This document shows positions 18,546 through 27,567 of a DNA stretch of 64,000 nt, piece by piece; the stretch's first letter is position 1; every line of letters starts with the position of its first letter. Source of the DNA: Sinosporangium siamense. Its GTDB lineage: Bacteria > Actinomycetota > Actinomycetes > Streptosporangiales > Streptosporangiaceae. The notes below the pieces were generated by a model, which saw only the letters and a program-made list of their open reading frames with translations, did not search any database and was not told the origin of the DNA. The stretch is from the NCBI RefSeq assembly GCF_016863435.1, contig NZ_BOOW01000045.1, positions 1-64,000 of the forward strand, given 5' to 3'. Both the position numbers and the translations under genes were made by a program.

Positions 18546-19025
18546 GTGTCCAGCGAGCAGGCCGGATCGGCCGACCTTGGCGATCCGCCGCATCCAGTGA
18601 GCGCCGTCGATCTGGCCGATGAGTTCGGCCGCACCGCAAAACTGCTCGGCGGCCGGCTCACCAGCAGGCTGGCCGACCACGATCTGTCGATGCCCCGGGC
18701 TCACCTGCTGGTAGCGCTGATCCGGTCCGGCCCGCAGCGGGTCACCCAGCTCGCCAACCAGCTCGGCGTCACCCAGGGCACCGCCTCCACGCTGGTCGAC
18801 GCCCTCGTCCGCGATGGGTTCCTAGAGCGGTGCAGCGACCCGCTTGATGGACGCGCCACCCGGCTGGCCGTCACAGACTTTGGACGTGAACGAGCGCAGG
18901 CATGGCTGCATGACTACGAGCTTGCGGCCGATGAGATCTTCGGGAGGCTGTCCGACCGGCAGCGTTCCGCTCTGCTCGTGGCCTTGCGCATACTCTCCGC
19001 CGCCAAGTCGCCCTCCGATGAATGA
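18546..19025 (+). CDS. MarR-family transcriptional regulator
   Basis: This 159-residue protein shows a MarR winged HTH (about 55-115): MPRAHLLVALIRSGPQRVTQLA, LGVTQGTASTLVDALVRDGFLER and the wing DPLDGRATRLAVT. It likely acts as a dimer that represses the divergent NTF2-like gene and itself through the palindrome at 18456-18483 and is released by a small ligand. GTG at 18546 follows GGGAGG closely. Confidence 0.92.
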   Translation: MSSEQAGSADLGDPPHPVSAVDLADEFGRTAKLLGGRLTSRLADHDLSMPRAHLLVALIRSGPQRVTQLANQLGVTQGTASTLVDALVRDGFLERCSDPLDGRATRLAVTDFGRERAQAWLHDYELAADEIFGRLSDRQRSALLVALRILSAAKSPSDE

Positions 19026-19095
19026 CGCAGGACGGGAGTCTGATCAGTACGTTTCCAGGATGCGGTGACCATGTGATGCCACTAACCCACCCCCT

Positions 19096-19130
19096 GCCAG
19101 GTGGACGGGGCTAACGGTGTTCCACCTGGC
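19096..19130. terminator. Inverted repeat, possible terminator of the MarR gene
   Basis: GCCAGGTGGA (19096-19105) pairs perfectly with TCCACCTGGC (19121-19130) around a 15-base loop. It lies 70 bases after the MarR stop and at the edge of the IS481 remnant. Confidence 0.5.
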
Positions 19131-19660
19131 GGAAGGCGGCCACGACAACCTGGGTGGTGACTGCCGGGTGGGCGCTGACGTGCAGGGCGTGGCGTGGTCG
19201 TCGAGCCAGGTGAGGATCTCGGCGTCGGTGCCGCCGGCGAGGCGATAGTGGGTGGAGTCGGCCTGCCAGGTCTCGTTGGGCTGGGCGGCCTGGAAGCGGA
19301 TGTAGGAGGAGCGGGGGCGCTTTTTCGGGTCGGGGACGATGAGTCCGTGCCGGGTCAGGTGGCGGTGGACGGTGGCCCGGGAGACCGTGCGCGCGTGGTG
19401 GTGCTTCAGGTGCCAGGTGATGGTGTCGGGGCCGGCGTCCAGGCCCTGCTCGGTGAGCTGCTTGCGCAGCCGGACGATCAGTTCGGCTGTGTCGGCGTCG
19501 ATCGCGTTCGGCGAGGTGTGCGGGCACCTTGACCGGGGTTCGAGCGCGGCCTCGCCCTCGGCCCGGTAGCGGGCGACGAGCTTGGACACCCACCCTTTGG
19601 AGATGCCGTAGGTGCGGACGGTCTCGGCCTGGGTGCGTCCTTCGACGGTGCAGGTTCAGA
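19111..19660 (-). pseudogene. IS481-family transposase remnant
   Basis: The minus strand encodes CTVEGRTQAETVRTYGISKG followed by WVSKLVARYRAEGEAALEPR, then a DDE start QADSTHYRLAGGTDAEILTW, as in IS481 transposases. A stop codon lies just before the first match, so the 5' end is missing. After WLDDH the frame shifts to RHALHVSAHPAVTTQVVVAA and ends at 19111, so the rest of the DDE domain is gone. No flanking terminal repeats were seen. Confidence 0.85.
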
Positions 19661-19663
19661 TCC

Positions 19664-20157
19664 AGCCACGCCACTAAGAAGACACTGGTTGTGAGCCTGT
19701 ATCCGGGGATGGAAGCTCCATGCGTGACTGCCCGTGGTTTGCCGCTGAGCGTGTCGTCAACTCTGGGAAAGCCTCTGCACGATGCGGGACGGTGTAGACC
19801 GGACATGCTTGATCGATCATTGACACAATGAACACTACTGGCGATTCCTCCCTTTGCGCTCCAGGTTCTAACCATCTATGCCCGCTGTTCGCCGAGGCTG
19901 CGCTCGACGCATCGCCATGCCTGCTGGGATTGCTCGCTCGTTTGGGGTGGCGCGGTTATCTTCTCTAGATAAGATCATTGCCTGCGGTCTTGAGTGCCAC
20001 TCGTCCTGTCTATCTGGTGTTCGTCGCTTGTGCGCAGATCTCGATTGGAGCGACATGCCTATATTGCGTATTACGGCCTCACTGATTATCTGTATTGACC
20101 TGTTAGTGGCTTTGGGATAAGTGTAGGATAATGTTCGCGCTCTGGCTGGAGGACTCC
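19664..20157. other. Non-coding or decayed spacer
   Basis: About 490 bases with lower GC than the genes. I saw no credible gene; short readings such as the one from ATG 19828 have non-actinomycete codon use. TTGACC at 20095-20100 could be a -35 box for the small gene at 20158. Confidence 0.4.
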
Positions 20158-20382
20158 ATGCAGCTCGAAATCCTCTGCAAGGATGACAAGTCGGGAGGCA
20201 ATGGCTGTCCGGCTATCTATTTGGCGGAGAATGGCCAGATCGTGGTTCAGGGGCCGGCGGTCGACCACGAGACCTTCTCCAACCTCGTCAACGTTTTGCC
20301 AGGCGAGATCGCCCTGCAGATCGCACCCGAGGTGCTGCTGGGCGCGGCCGACAAGCTCCGCGCCAAGAGTGAGGACCGCTAG
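20158..20382 (+). CDS. Small conserved protein upstream of a DUF6879 gene
   Basis: This 74-residue protein begins MQLEILCKDDKSGGNGCPAI with a Cys-containing start, then IVVQGPAVDHETFSNL and a helix AADKLRAKSE. ATG 20158 has GGAGG 4-5 bases upstream; an in-frame ATG at 20131 lacks one. Proteins of this kind, with an early CP-x-IY motif, are commonly encoded just before DUF6879 genes in actinomycetes. Function unknown. The next gene starts directly after its stop codon. Confidence 0.75.
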   Translation: MQLEILCKDDKSGGNGCPAIYLAENGQIVVQGPAVDHETFSNLVNVLPGEIALQIAPEVLLGAADKLRAKSEDR

Positions 20383-20706
20383 GTGGGGCGGGTGTTTCGC
20401 TCCCTTGACGATGCGGAGTTCAACCGCTTCTTCACCGAGTTCCGCTTCACGGCATACCGCCTTGAGTCCCTGCAGAAGTACGACGTCTCCTACGAGAAGG
20501 CGGAGTTCGATCTCTTCCTGAGCGGTCGGCAGCGCGGCGAGTTCCCGGGGATCGCGCAGTGGATCAGGGGGACGGTCAGGCCCGCACGGGATTCCGGCAA
20601 ACTCCTGCATCGGGTTCACGTGGTGGAGGATCCTTTGTCGGACTATGTGCGGTTTGAGTGCGTTTGGGCGTATGCGCACACCGTGCCAGCAGGTGAGGAT
20701 GTGAGG
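20383..20706 (+). pseudogene. DUF6879-family gene, 3'-truncated
   Basis: The reading from GTG 20383 gives FRSLDDAEFNRFFTEFRFTA, then YRLESLQKYDVSYEKAEFDL and LSDYVRFECVWAYAHTVPAG, the pattern of DUF6879 proteins (normally about 170-190 residues). After AGEDVR the family pattern stops. The following bases are the other strand of a GH89 gene, through which the frame stays open to 21321. The C-terminal third, with the usual WLFDD segment, is missing. Probably non-functional. Confidence 0.75.
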
Positions 20707-21960
20707 CTCATGGAAGAGGTCCCAGACGACCGGGTGGTTTCCCACGCCTTCCGCCATGTTTGTGAGGCCCTTCAACCGCCGCGTGCCGGCATCGCCGAGC
20801 TTCACGGGTGTCGCCGCGATTGCCGCGAGGTCACCGTACAGGGACGTGCGGCCGCCGTAGTTGGGCAGGATCCCGTACACCCATGGGGCGCCGTCGAACG
20901 CGTCGAGCCCCTCCCAGGACTCGCCGGTCAGGTCGAGTACGAGGAGGTGCTCGCGGTCGACGGCTTCGAGCAGTTCCCGTCGTGGGTTCCCGACCCACGC
21001 CTGCACGACCCAGGTGTAGTTGGGGTCGGCGCGCCGCATTGCGGCTTCGACGCCGCGGGCGGCCTCGGCCAGCGGTACGCCGCCGGATTTGCCGCCCTCA
21101 TGGAGGAGGTCGACGGCCCACATGCCGCCCGCGTTGAAGAGGCGGGTCTGCTCGGCGTAGAACACGTCCGCGACGGTGTCGTAGTGCTGTGTGTCGCCGG
21201 CCAGCCAGTCCGGGCGTTCTGGACCGGCGATGTCGAGGAACCACTTGCCCTGGGGGACCGTATGGGCACCGGGATTTCGCTCGGTGAACCCGCGGGGCAC
21301 CGTACCGCTGAAACCGGGTAGGACCGCCCGCATCCCCAGTTCCCGCATGCGGCCCAGCACCTGGCCGGCGAGCGCGACGCGGCGTTCGATGAGTTCGAGG
21401 CTCGTTCCTTCGCCGAAGTACTCGATGTTGTTGAGCCACTGCCATGGCTGGTGGGACGGCGGGGCGATCCAGTCGAGCAGTTCTTCCTGCCGGTAGCCGA
21501 ATCGCTGAAAGGTGTTGAGCCACACCGCTTCCTGGCCGAGGGTGAGCTGGACGGTGTTGATTCCGCTCGCCGCTAGCAGGTCCAGTTCGCGCTGCCACTG
21601 GTCCCAGTCGAAGTAGGGCGTCGTGTATCCGCCGACCGTGATGTTGTGGGCGAGGCGAATGGGGAATTCGCACTGCATCTCGATCGGCGGTCCTTCAATC
21701 AGCTCGCCCGAGATGGGCCGGACGCCGAAACGCGACACGCTGCCGAGACCGGTTCGCCGGGCGTACGCCGAATACGCCGACACCGCCGCCACATTGTCGC
21801 TTGCGCGGATCCGCAAGCGGCCCTCGGCGGCGTCCACGGCGAAGGCGGAGTGATTTTCGGGAGCCGGCATCGGCGAGATCACGATGCGCTCGGTCGGCAG
21901 ACCGCTGAGGCGGGAGATCGCGGTGGCGGCGGCCGTAAACGAGTGGTCGTGCGTCGGCAT
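20707..21960 (-). pseudogene. Alpha-N-acetylglucosaminidase (GH89) gene, 3'-truncated
   Basis: From ATG 21960 (AGGAGAAC upstream) about 418 residues match the GH89 family: RLAHNITVGGYTTPYFDWDQ, WQRELDLLAASGINTVQLTL, FSGTVPRGFTERNPGA and LPNYGGRTSLYGDL. At DLFHE, where full-length enzymes (about 700 residues or more) go on, the sequence becomes the antisense of the DUF6879 gene; the frame stays open to 20086 by chance. The C-terminal domain is lost. It lies 38 bases downstream of the MFS transporter gene, so the two once formed a glycan-use operon. Confidence 0.85.
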
Positions 21961-21998
21961 GGTGTTCTGTTCTCCTGGTTCGTCGTGGGCTGGGGCGA

Positions 21999-23279
21999 TC
22001 ACTTGCCCACGCGCTGGGGGCTGACCCGGAGCACCGTGAGTGACCCGAGGAATGCGAACACACCGCCCACGATGAAGAGCCCGTAGTAGCCGCCGAGCCA
22101 CTGCACCGCCATCGCGGCGACGAACGGCGCGACGACCTGGGGCGCGGTGAGGGCGATGTGGAAGACACCCAGGTCACGACCGGCGTCTCCGGTCTTGGGC
22201 AGCACGATGGTCGCGAGGGCGAGGTCGACGCCGAGGAACGCGCCGAGAGCGAATCCGCTCAGCCCGGCCTGGACGAGGAACATGGTCCAGCTCGGAGAGA
22301 GCAGCGGAAGGACGATCGAGGACGTGAGGAGAAGGGAGGAGATCAGCACGAAGCCTCGGTGCCGGCCCAGGCGATCCACGAGCGGCCCGGAGATCAGGGT
22401 GCCGATGGTGAGAAACACGATGCTGCTCGTCTGGGCCGTCGCAACCGCGGAGGCGGGCGTGACCCCCTCTGGCAGCACGATGTAATCCTGCAGGATGTAA
22501 AGGCTGAAGCCGAAGACGATGTTGTAGCCCATGTAGATGACGGCACGGGAGATGAACACCCACCGATAGTCACGGTCGCGCAGACTGCTGAACATCGCCA
22601 TGAACTGCTGCCCGACGGGCGTCTGCTCGAGCCGCGGGTCGTCCAGGCCCGTGCCGGAGCGATCGCGCAAAAGCATCGCGGAGATGACGGACGCGATCAG
22701 GAAAAGGCCGCCGAGGAGTGCGTAGGCGATCAGGACGGAGTCGATCAGGGTCGCACCGACCTGAATGCCGATGATGCCTCCCACGGGAATGCCGACGCCC
22801 TGCACGGTGCTGGCGAGTCCGTGCCGCTTCGGCGGAATGCGCTCCGGGATCGTGGCCAGGATGATGTTGAGGCCGATGTTGATCGTGGCCTGGATCAGGA
22901 ACGAGCCGATCATCAGACCGGTCACGGTGGAGACCGCTCCGGTGAGGACGAGCGCTGCGGCGGTCGTGATCCCGCCGATGAGAATCCACGGTGATCGGCG
23001 CCCCCAACGTGTTCGCGTGCGATCCGACATCAATCCCACCAGCGGTGGTATGCCGAACGAGGCGATCGCGCCAATGCCGGTGACGAGAGCCAGGGCGGCT
23101 ACGGCGTCATCGCCGGCGGCGGACCTGACCTGCGTGGGAAGGAGCACGCTGAGAGCGGCATTGTTGGCGGCGTAGCCGAAGACGTTCACGAGGAACATCG
23201 CGGTGAGGAGCGCCGCGACACGCCCCTGGCGCGGAACGCCGGCGCCGGTCTCGGTTCCGGTAACGGGGAAGGCAGTCAT
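21999..23279 (-). CDS. MFS transporter, sugar (GPH-like) type
   Basis: This 426-residue protein has about 12 membrane helices. The N-terminal half has the MFS loop-2 pattern GLMSDRTRTRWGRRSPWI, which is close to glycoside-pentoside-hexuronide cation symporters; a matching GPLVDRLGRHRGF lies between helices 8 and 9. ATG 23279 follows AGAGGAA at good spacing. It probably imports a glycoside or amino sugar. It shares an operon with the truncated GH89 gene and faces an AraC regulator. Confidence 0.88.
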   Translation of the reverse strand: MTAFPVTGTETGAGVPRQGRVAALLTAMFLVNVFGYAANNAALSVLLPTQVRSAAGDDAVAALALVTGIGAIASFGIPPLVGLMSDRTRTRWGRRSPWILIGGITTAAALVLTGAVSTVTGLMIGSFLIQATINIGLNIILATIPERIPPKRHGLASTVQGVGIPVGGIIGIQVGATLIDSVLIAYALLGGLFLIASVISAMLLRDRSGTGLDDPRLEQTPVGQQFMAMFSSLRDRDYRWVFISRAVIYMGYNIVFGFSLYILQDYIVLPEGVTPASAVATAQTSSIVFLTIGTLISGPLVDRLGRHRGFVLISSLLLTSSIVLPLLSPSWTMFLVQAGLSGFALGAFLGVDLALATIVLPKTGDAGRDLGVFHIALTAPQVVAPFVAAMAVQWLGGYYGLFIVGGVFAFLGSLTVLRVSPQRVGK

Positions 23280-23785
23280 GGGGGGTTCCTCTGTTCTCAC
23301 GTCACGGTTCTGAGACGGGCGATGTCGATGACGCCCGCCGATCAGACGTGGTGTTCGCCTACCGGCCGTCGATCGCTTCCTTGGGATCGGGCACGGGCAC
23401 GCTCACAGTCAGTGAGCATCGAACCTCTGGCCAGCGGAATCCAGCAAATGTCATGAAAGTATCGGAACTGGTCAACAGCGGCGTGGTCGCTGCCTTATGC
23501 CTCGGCGATCGTGGTTGCGAAGACAACACACGCACCATGCTCAATCCATGCTTAATCCGTGCTGGACAGGGAGCTGCCAGCCGCCGGACGGGCCAACCGG
23601 CGGGCCCGCGCCGTACGGGCCTGAGCCGAGTCGCCGGGAGGCCGGTAAACGTACTGGATCAACATGCCGCGCACGTTGCCGGTACGGCGGAAGCCTGGTC
23701 CCCACGCCGCGGCACGAGAATCGAGCCAGCGGCTACATTGAGTGATGAGCACGGGACCGGCCACGCGAGAGGAGGACCAAGGTCT
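23280..23785. other. Divergent spacer between MFS and AraC genes
   Basis: About 500 bases. It must contain the control region for the MFS/GH89 operon and the AraC gene. In-frame upstream extension of the AraC reading runs through it but has no homology. No clear operator repeat was found. Confidence 0.4.
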
Positions 23786-24661
23786 ATGCGCATCGTCTAC
23801 GAGCATCTCGAACCGGAGTTCCCGGTGAACTGGCGCTACACGCGATTCCAGACGCCTCGGCTTGAGCCGTACTGGCATTTCCACCACGAATACGAGCTGA
23901 CCTGCATCCTCAACGGCACCGGCACCCGCCTCGCCGGGAATTCGGTCGAGGAGTACGGCCCCGGAGACCTTTCCCTGTTCGGCCCTGATCTGCCGCACAC
24001 TTACGTGTCGGCGCCGGAAAGTGAGCCGATCGACGCGATCGTCGTCCATTTCACCAGGGACTTTCTGGGTGCGGAGTTCTTCGACGCACCCGTGTTCGGG
24101 AATGTCAAGCGGATGCTCGACGACGCCCCGCGCGGCATCCACTTTCCCGACGCGGTCCCCCTGCTCGCCGATCTGGGCCGGCTCGCGCCCCCGGAGCGGA
24201 CGGTCGAGCTTCTCAGGATCCTTGTCATGCTGAGCCGGGCGCCCTACATATTGCTCGCGACGGGACGATCCCCGTCCGTTCTCCATCACGGTACGGCACT
24301 GCGGATCCAAGCCATGATGAAGGTGATCCATTCCGGTTATACGGCTCGGCTGCCGCTGGAGGACATCGCAGGGGCGGCGCACATGAACGCCAGTGCCGCC
24401 AGCCGGCTGTTCGCCCGCAGCACCGGCTTCACCGTCTCTCACTACGTAAACCTCGTTCGCGTCAACCGGGCATGCCAGTTGTTGCGGGACACGGATCGCT
24501 CGGTGTCCATGGTCGCCGCGGATTCCGGTTTCGGAAACCTCTCCAATTTCAACCGGCGTTTCCGCGAGCTCAAGAAGATGTCGCCCCGTGAATATCGTGC
24601 GAACTTCCGGGTCGAACTGGAGGCGGTCGCGGGCGCAAGTCCCCGCGGCGTCCGCGTATAG
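23786..24661 (+). CDS. AraC-family transcriptional regulator
   Basis: This 291-residue protein has an N-terminal cupin sugar-sensor (YWHFHHEYELTCILNGTGTR, GDLSLFGPDLPHTYVS) and a C-terminal double HTH (about 185-275; LPLEDIAGAAHMNASAASRL, then MVAADSGFGNLSNFNRRFRE and MSPREYR). ATG 23786 is used because GGAGG lies upstream and homology starts here. It probably controls the divergent MFS/GH89 operon in response to the transported sugar. Confidence 0.92.
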   Translation: MRIVYEHLEPEFPVNWRYTRFQTPRLEPYWHFHHEYELTCILNGTGTRLAGNSVEEYGPGDLSLFGPDLPHTYVSAPESEPIDAIVVHFTRDFLGAEFFDAPVFGNVKRMLDDAPRGIHFPDAVPLLADLGRLAPPERTVELLRILVMLSRAPYILLATGRSPSVLHHGTALRIQAMMKVIHSGYTARLPLEDIAGAAHMNASAASRLFARSTGFTVSHYVNLVRVNRACQLLRDTDRSVSMVAADSGFGNLSNFNRRFRELKKMSPREYRANFRVELEAVAGASPRGVRV

Positions 24662-24763
24662 GCGCGCCGGTTCAGGGGCGCCGATGACGTCGCCCCTTCG
24701 GCGCTCACCCCCATGGGCGCCCGCGAGTGGCTTTGCCGGACCTACCGGGCGACGCTTCTGAGC

Positions 24764-25501
24764 TCACCCTGAGTTCGTGCCGTGCCGGCGGATGTGCTCT
24801 AGCTCTGCGGCGGTGCGGAGTATCACGGAGCGGTAGTTGGCGCCGGCGGCGGCCGGGCCTAGCCAGGGCAGGTGGCCGAGGATCTCGAGCATGACCAGGC
24901 CGTGGATTCGGCCCCATAGTTCGATGCCCAGCCCGAACGCGGTGGGTGGCAGGCCCGGTGAGACCAGTTCCACTGCGGTGGTGAGCGCGGCGGTCAGCCG
25001 CGCATGCTCATGGGGCGTGCGGATCCCGGCGGTCTCGGTGGCGGTCCAATCGCCGAAAATCACGTCGCTGAACGTGGCGCCGAGCCGGCGGGCGGCGCTG
25101 GTGGTCAGCCCTTCTCGGGGGGCCTCGTATCCGGGGACGGGGGTTCCGTAGATCAGCAGGAAGCGGGCACGGTGGTCGACCGCCCACTGGCGGTAGGCCA
25201 GGGCGACCTGTACGAATCGTTCCCCTGCCGCCAGTGTTCGGGATGCCTGGCCGGCGGCCTGGACCGCGTCCGCCAGGGCGTTGTGCGCGTCCGCGACCAG
25301 AGCGGTGATCAGGTCGTCCCGGCTCGGGAAGTAGTGGTAGAGCGACTGGACGGTCATGCCCACCTCGCGCGCGACTCCGCGCAGCGTCATCTGGCCGGAG
25401 TCGGCCGCGAGCTGGCCGAGGGCCACGGATTTGATCTCATCGATCGTCGCCGCCCGTTTCCTTTCGCGCAGCGAACCTTGCCGGAGTGGGACTTCGCTCA
25501 C
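24764..25501 (-). CDS. TetR-family regulator (WHG-domain type)
   Basis: The protein has an N-terminal TetR HTH (MTLRGVAREVGMTVQSLYHY, FPSRDDLITALV) and a C-terminal domain with FLLIYGTPVPGYEAP, as in WHG-type TetR proteins. GTG 25501 has AAAGGTGGG upstream; ATG 25549 would add 16 residues but lacks a site. It is divergent from a DUF4386-like membrane gene, with a palindrome between them, and probably represses it. Confidence 0.9.
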   Translation of the reverse strand: MSEVPLRQGSLRERKRAATIDEIKSVALGQLAADSGQMTLRGVAREVGMTVQSLYHYFPSRDDLITALVADAHNALADAVQAAGQASRTLAAGERFVQVALAYRQWAVDHRARFLLIYGTPVPGYEAPREGLTTSAARRLGATFSDVIFGDWTATETAGIRTPHEHARLTAALTTAVELVSPGLPPTAFGLGIELWGRIHGLVMLEILGHLPWLGPAAAGANYRSVILRTAAELEHIRRHGTNSG

Positions 25502-25598
25502 CGCCACCCACCTTTCATGCGGGATGCCGTCGATGTCATGGGCAGCCATGGCGGACGTCCGCTCCGCCGTACCGCTTCGGATTCTAACAGTATCTGGA

Positions 25599-25628
25599 TT
25601 GACTAACAGTGTTAGATAAAACTATCGT
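25599..25628 (+). promoter_or_regulatory. Promoter with TetR-type palindrome
   Basis: TTGACT (25599-25604), 18 bases, TATCGT (25623-25628) forms a possible promoter for the membrane-protein gene. The 13-bp palindrome CTAACAGTGTTAG (25603-25615) overlaps its -35 box, and a related half TCTAACAG lies at 25583-25590. It is a likely operator for the divergent TetR. Confidence 0.65.
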
Positions 25629-25664
25629 CGTTCGAGAAACCGAACTGCGTAAGGAGATGGCTTC

Positions 25665-26432
25665 ATGCCCGCCTCACCTGGTACACCACACACCCTCACC
25701 GCCTCCGGCGGCGGCCTGCCGGGGCAGCGGCAGGGCAGCTCCCGGGGCCGGGTTCTTGCGGTCGGCGCGCTCCTGGCGGTGGAGGGCCTGCTGATCGCCG
25801 TCCCGGCGATCGTTCTCGGTCAGGCCGTCAACTGGCCGCAAGGGCTCGGTGAGCCGGCCGGCGTCACCCTGCCGATGGTGGCCGAGAACGAGGCCGGGGT
25901 CCGGGTGGGATACGTGGCCTATCTGCTCTACTCCTTGCTGTTCCTCCCGGCGATTGCCGCGCTGGTGACCGTTTGCACCACCACCGAGGGACGGCTGCGC
26001 CCGGTCGCCAGGGTCGCCGTGATTCTGGCCGCCCTCTCCGCGCTCGCCCGCGCGATCGGGATCCTGCGCTGGCTCACCGCGATGCCGACGCTGGCGGCCG
26101 AGTGGGATGGGGCCGACCCCGCGATGCGGCAGATTCTGGCCGTGCAATTCCAGGCACTGAACGACTTCGGCGGTGGGATCGGCGAACTGCTCGGAGTCGC
26201 CTTGCTCGGCGGCGCGGCCGTGGCCTGCACCACGATCGCCATCCGCGAGTTCGCTCCGGCCTGGCTGACATGGCTGGGTGCGATCGCCACCGCCGCGGCC
26301 GCGATCCCGCTGGCCGAACTCGCCGGGGTGGATGCCGGGGCACTGACCAGCGTCGGGGTCGGCGCCGTCCAGCTGTGGTTCCTCGCAGGGGCAGTCGTCC
26401 TGTTCAGGCGTGCCGGGAAGCAGCTCCGTTGA
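25665..26432 (+). CDS. DUF4386-like membrane protein
   Basis: This 255-residue protein has about six membrane helices separated by short loops, beginning after a Gly/Ser/Arg-rich N-terminus (VLAVGALLAVEGLLIAVPAI). Order and loop pattern (LSALARAIGILRWLTAMPTL, the last loop AEWDGADPAMRQ) fit the DUF4386 family. No enzymatic motif is visible. It is divergent from, and likely controlled by, the TetR at 24764. Confidence 0.8.
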   Translation: MPASPGTPHTLTASGGGLPGQRQGSSRGRVLAVGALLAVEGLLIAVPAIVLGQAVNWPQGLGEPAGVTLPMVAENEAGVRVGYVAYLLYSLLFLPAIAALVTVCTTTEGRLRPVARVAVILAALSALARAIGILRWLTAMPTLAAEWDGADPAMRQILAVQFQALNDFGGGIGELLGVALLGGAAVACTTIAIREFAPAWLTWLGAIATAAAAIPLAELAGVDAGALTSVGVGAVQLWFLAGAVVLFRRAGKQLR

Positions 26433-26453
26433 CGGTAGGTGTCCGAAGCTCGC

Positions 26454-26481
26454 ACCCGTGACCCGTGACCCGTGACCCGTG
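26454..26481. repeat. Four tandem copies of ACCCGTG
   Basis: Four exact 7-bp units lie end to end 21 bases after the DUF4386-like gene, followed by GGGTG. A simple-sequence repeat, possibly variable in copy number. Confidence 0.85.
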
Positions 26482-26555
26482 GGGTGTTCTCGGTGGCAGG
26501 CACCGCACGGGGCAGGGGGCCGCACGGAGGCGAAACGGCCGTGAGGCCACGTGGG

Positions 26556-27467
26556 TCAGATGTCGAGCGTCGCCCTCAATGCCTGGTCGACAGGCGTGGG
26601 GGCGAGGCCGAAAGTGGCTTGGAAGGCCGATGAATCGACGATGAAGGGCGAGACGAACTGGTAGCGCACGTGCCGCAGCTCACCGAGCAGAGGAGAGAAC
26701 AGGCCGACTGCGCGCAGGAGCGGCCATGGCGTCTGCCGTACCCCCGGCATTGGTTTGTTCAGGAGCGCCGCCATTCGCTCGGCGAGTTCGCGAAAGGTGA
26801 GGGGCTCGTTGGTGGGGATGTGCCAGGGGCGTCCCCAGGCTCGGTCGTCGGAGCCGGCGATGATCAGGGCGTTGACGACGTCGGGGATGTAGGTCCAGCT
26901 GTGGGGGACGTCGGGGGGCCAAGCGAGCGGAATGGACTTGCCGGCTTTGAGGGGTGCGATGAACCGGCTGCCGAGGTAGGACTGATCGGATGAGCCGGGG
27001 CCGAAGAAGTCGGAGGCGCGGACCTCGGTCGTTCTGATCCTGCCCGCGCGGTGCGCGGCCAGGGCCTGTTCCCACATCTCCGCGCGCACCCTGGCCTTGG
27101 GGGTGGTGGAGGTGAACGGCAGGTCCTCGACCATCGGCCCGCTGACCTGGCCGTAGGGATAGAGGTTGCTCAGCGTGACCAGCACCGCGCCGGTGGCTTC
27201 CGCCGTACCGAGGATTGAGGCGGCGAGCGGTGGCCAGTCGATGGGCCAGCGATGATATTTCGGGCTCACGCAGTTGTAGAGAACGTCGGCTCCCTTGGCC
27301 GCCTCGATCAGGCGTCCCCGGTCGGCGACGTCGACAGCCACCCTGCGCGCATTGGCGGGGCCGCTGCCCGATCTGGTGATGACCGTAACATCTTCGCCCT
27401 TGTCGATGAGCTTGGCGGCGAGGAGGGCTCCGACTTGCCCTGACCCGACGACGACATGCTTTGTCAT
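26556..27467 (-). CDS. NAD(P)-dependent epimerase/reductase family protein
   Basis: This extended-SDR-like protein of 303 residues starts MTKHVVVGSGQVGALLAAKL with a Rossmann GSGxVG motif. It has NLYPYG in the position of the YxxxK region and a C-terminal substrate domain (FRELAERMAALLNKPMPGVR). It resembles NAD-dependent epimerase/dehydratase proteins acting on unknown small molecules. ATG 27467 has GGGAGG 7 bases upstream. It is divergent from a TetR gene, with four operators in between. Confidence 0.88.
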   Translation of the reverse strand: MTKHVVVGSGQVGALLAAKLIDKGEDVTVITRSGSGPANARRVAVDVADRGRLIEAAKGADVLYNCVSPKYHRWPIDWPPLAASILGTAEATGAVLVTLSNLYPYGQVSGPMVEDLPFTSTTPKARVRAEMWEQALAAHRAGRIRTTEVRASDFFGPGSSDQSYLGSRFIAPLKAGKSIPLAWPPDVPHSWTYIPDVVNALIIAGSDDRAWGRPWHIPTNEPLTFRELAERMAALLNKPMPGVRQTPWPLLRAVGLFSPLLGELRHVRYQFVSPFIVDSSAFQATFGLAPTPVDQALRATLDI

Positions 27468-27485
27468 AGTCAAACCTCCCAATCT

Positions 27486-27554
27486 GAGAGCGATGCTCTC
27501 TTGCGAGAGCAGCGCTCGTCAAGAGCACTGCTCTCGTTTTCGAGCGACGCTCTG
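27486..27554. promoter_or_regulatory. Array of four 15-bp operators (GAGAGC-N3-GCTCTC)
   Basis: Four dyad sites lie at 27486-27500 (perfect: GAGAGCGATGCTCTC), 27505-27519, 27521-27535 and 27540-27554. Each has a GAGC core, three bases and a GCTC core. Centre-to-centre distances are 19, 16 and 19 bases. They fill the control region between the epimerase gene and the TetR gene and are the obvious TetR targets. Confidence 0.85.
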
Positions 27555-27567
27555 GTAGCCTTCGGGC

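Noticed and set aside
19828-19971. A 47-residue open reading (MNTTGDSSLC...)
   Set aside because: No ribosome-binding site, codon use unlike the neighbours and no homology.
20086-20706. C-terminal part of the apparent GH89 protein
   Set aside because: Residues after DLFHE are antisense of the DUF6879 and small genes, not GH89 sequence.
26454-26481. ACCCGTG repeats as a CRISPR-like array
   Set aside because: Seven-base units with no spacers; a simple tandem repeat.
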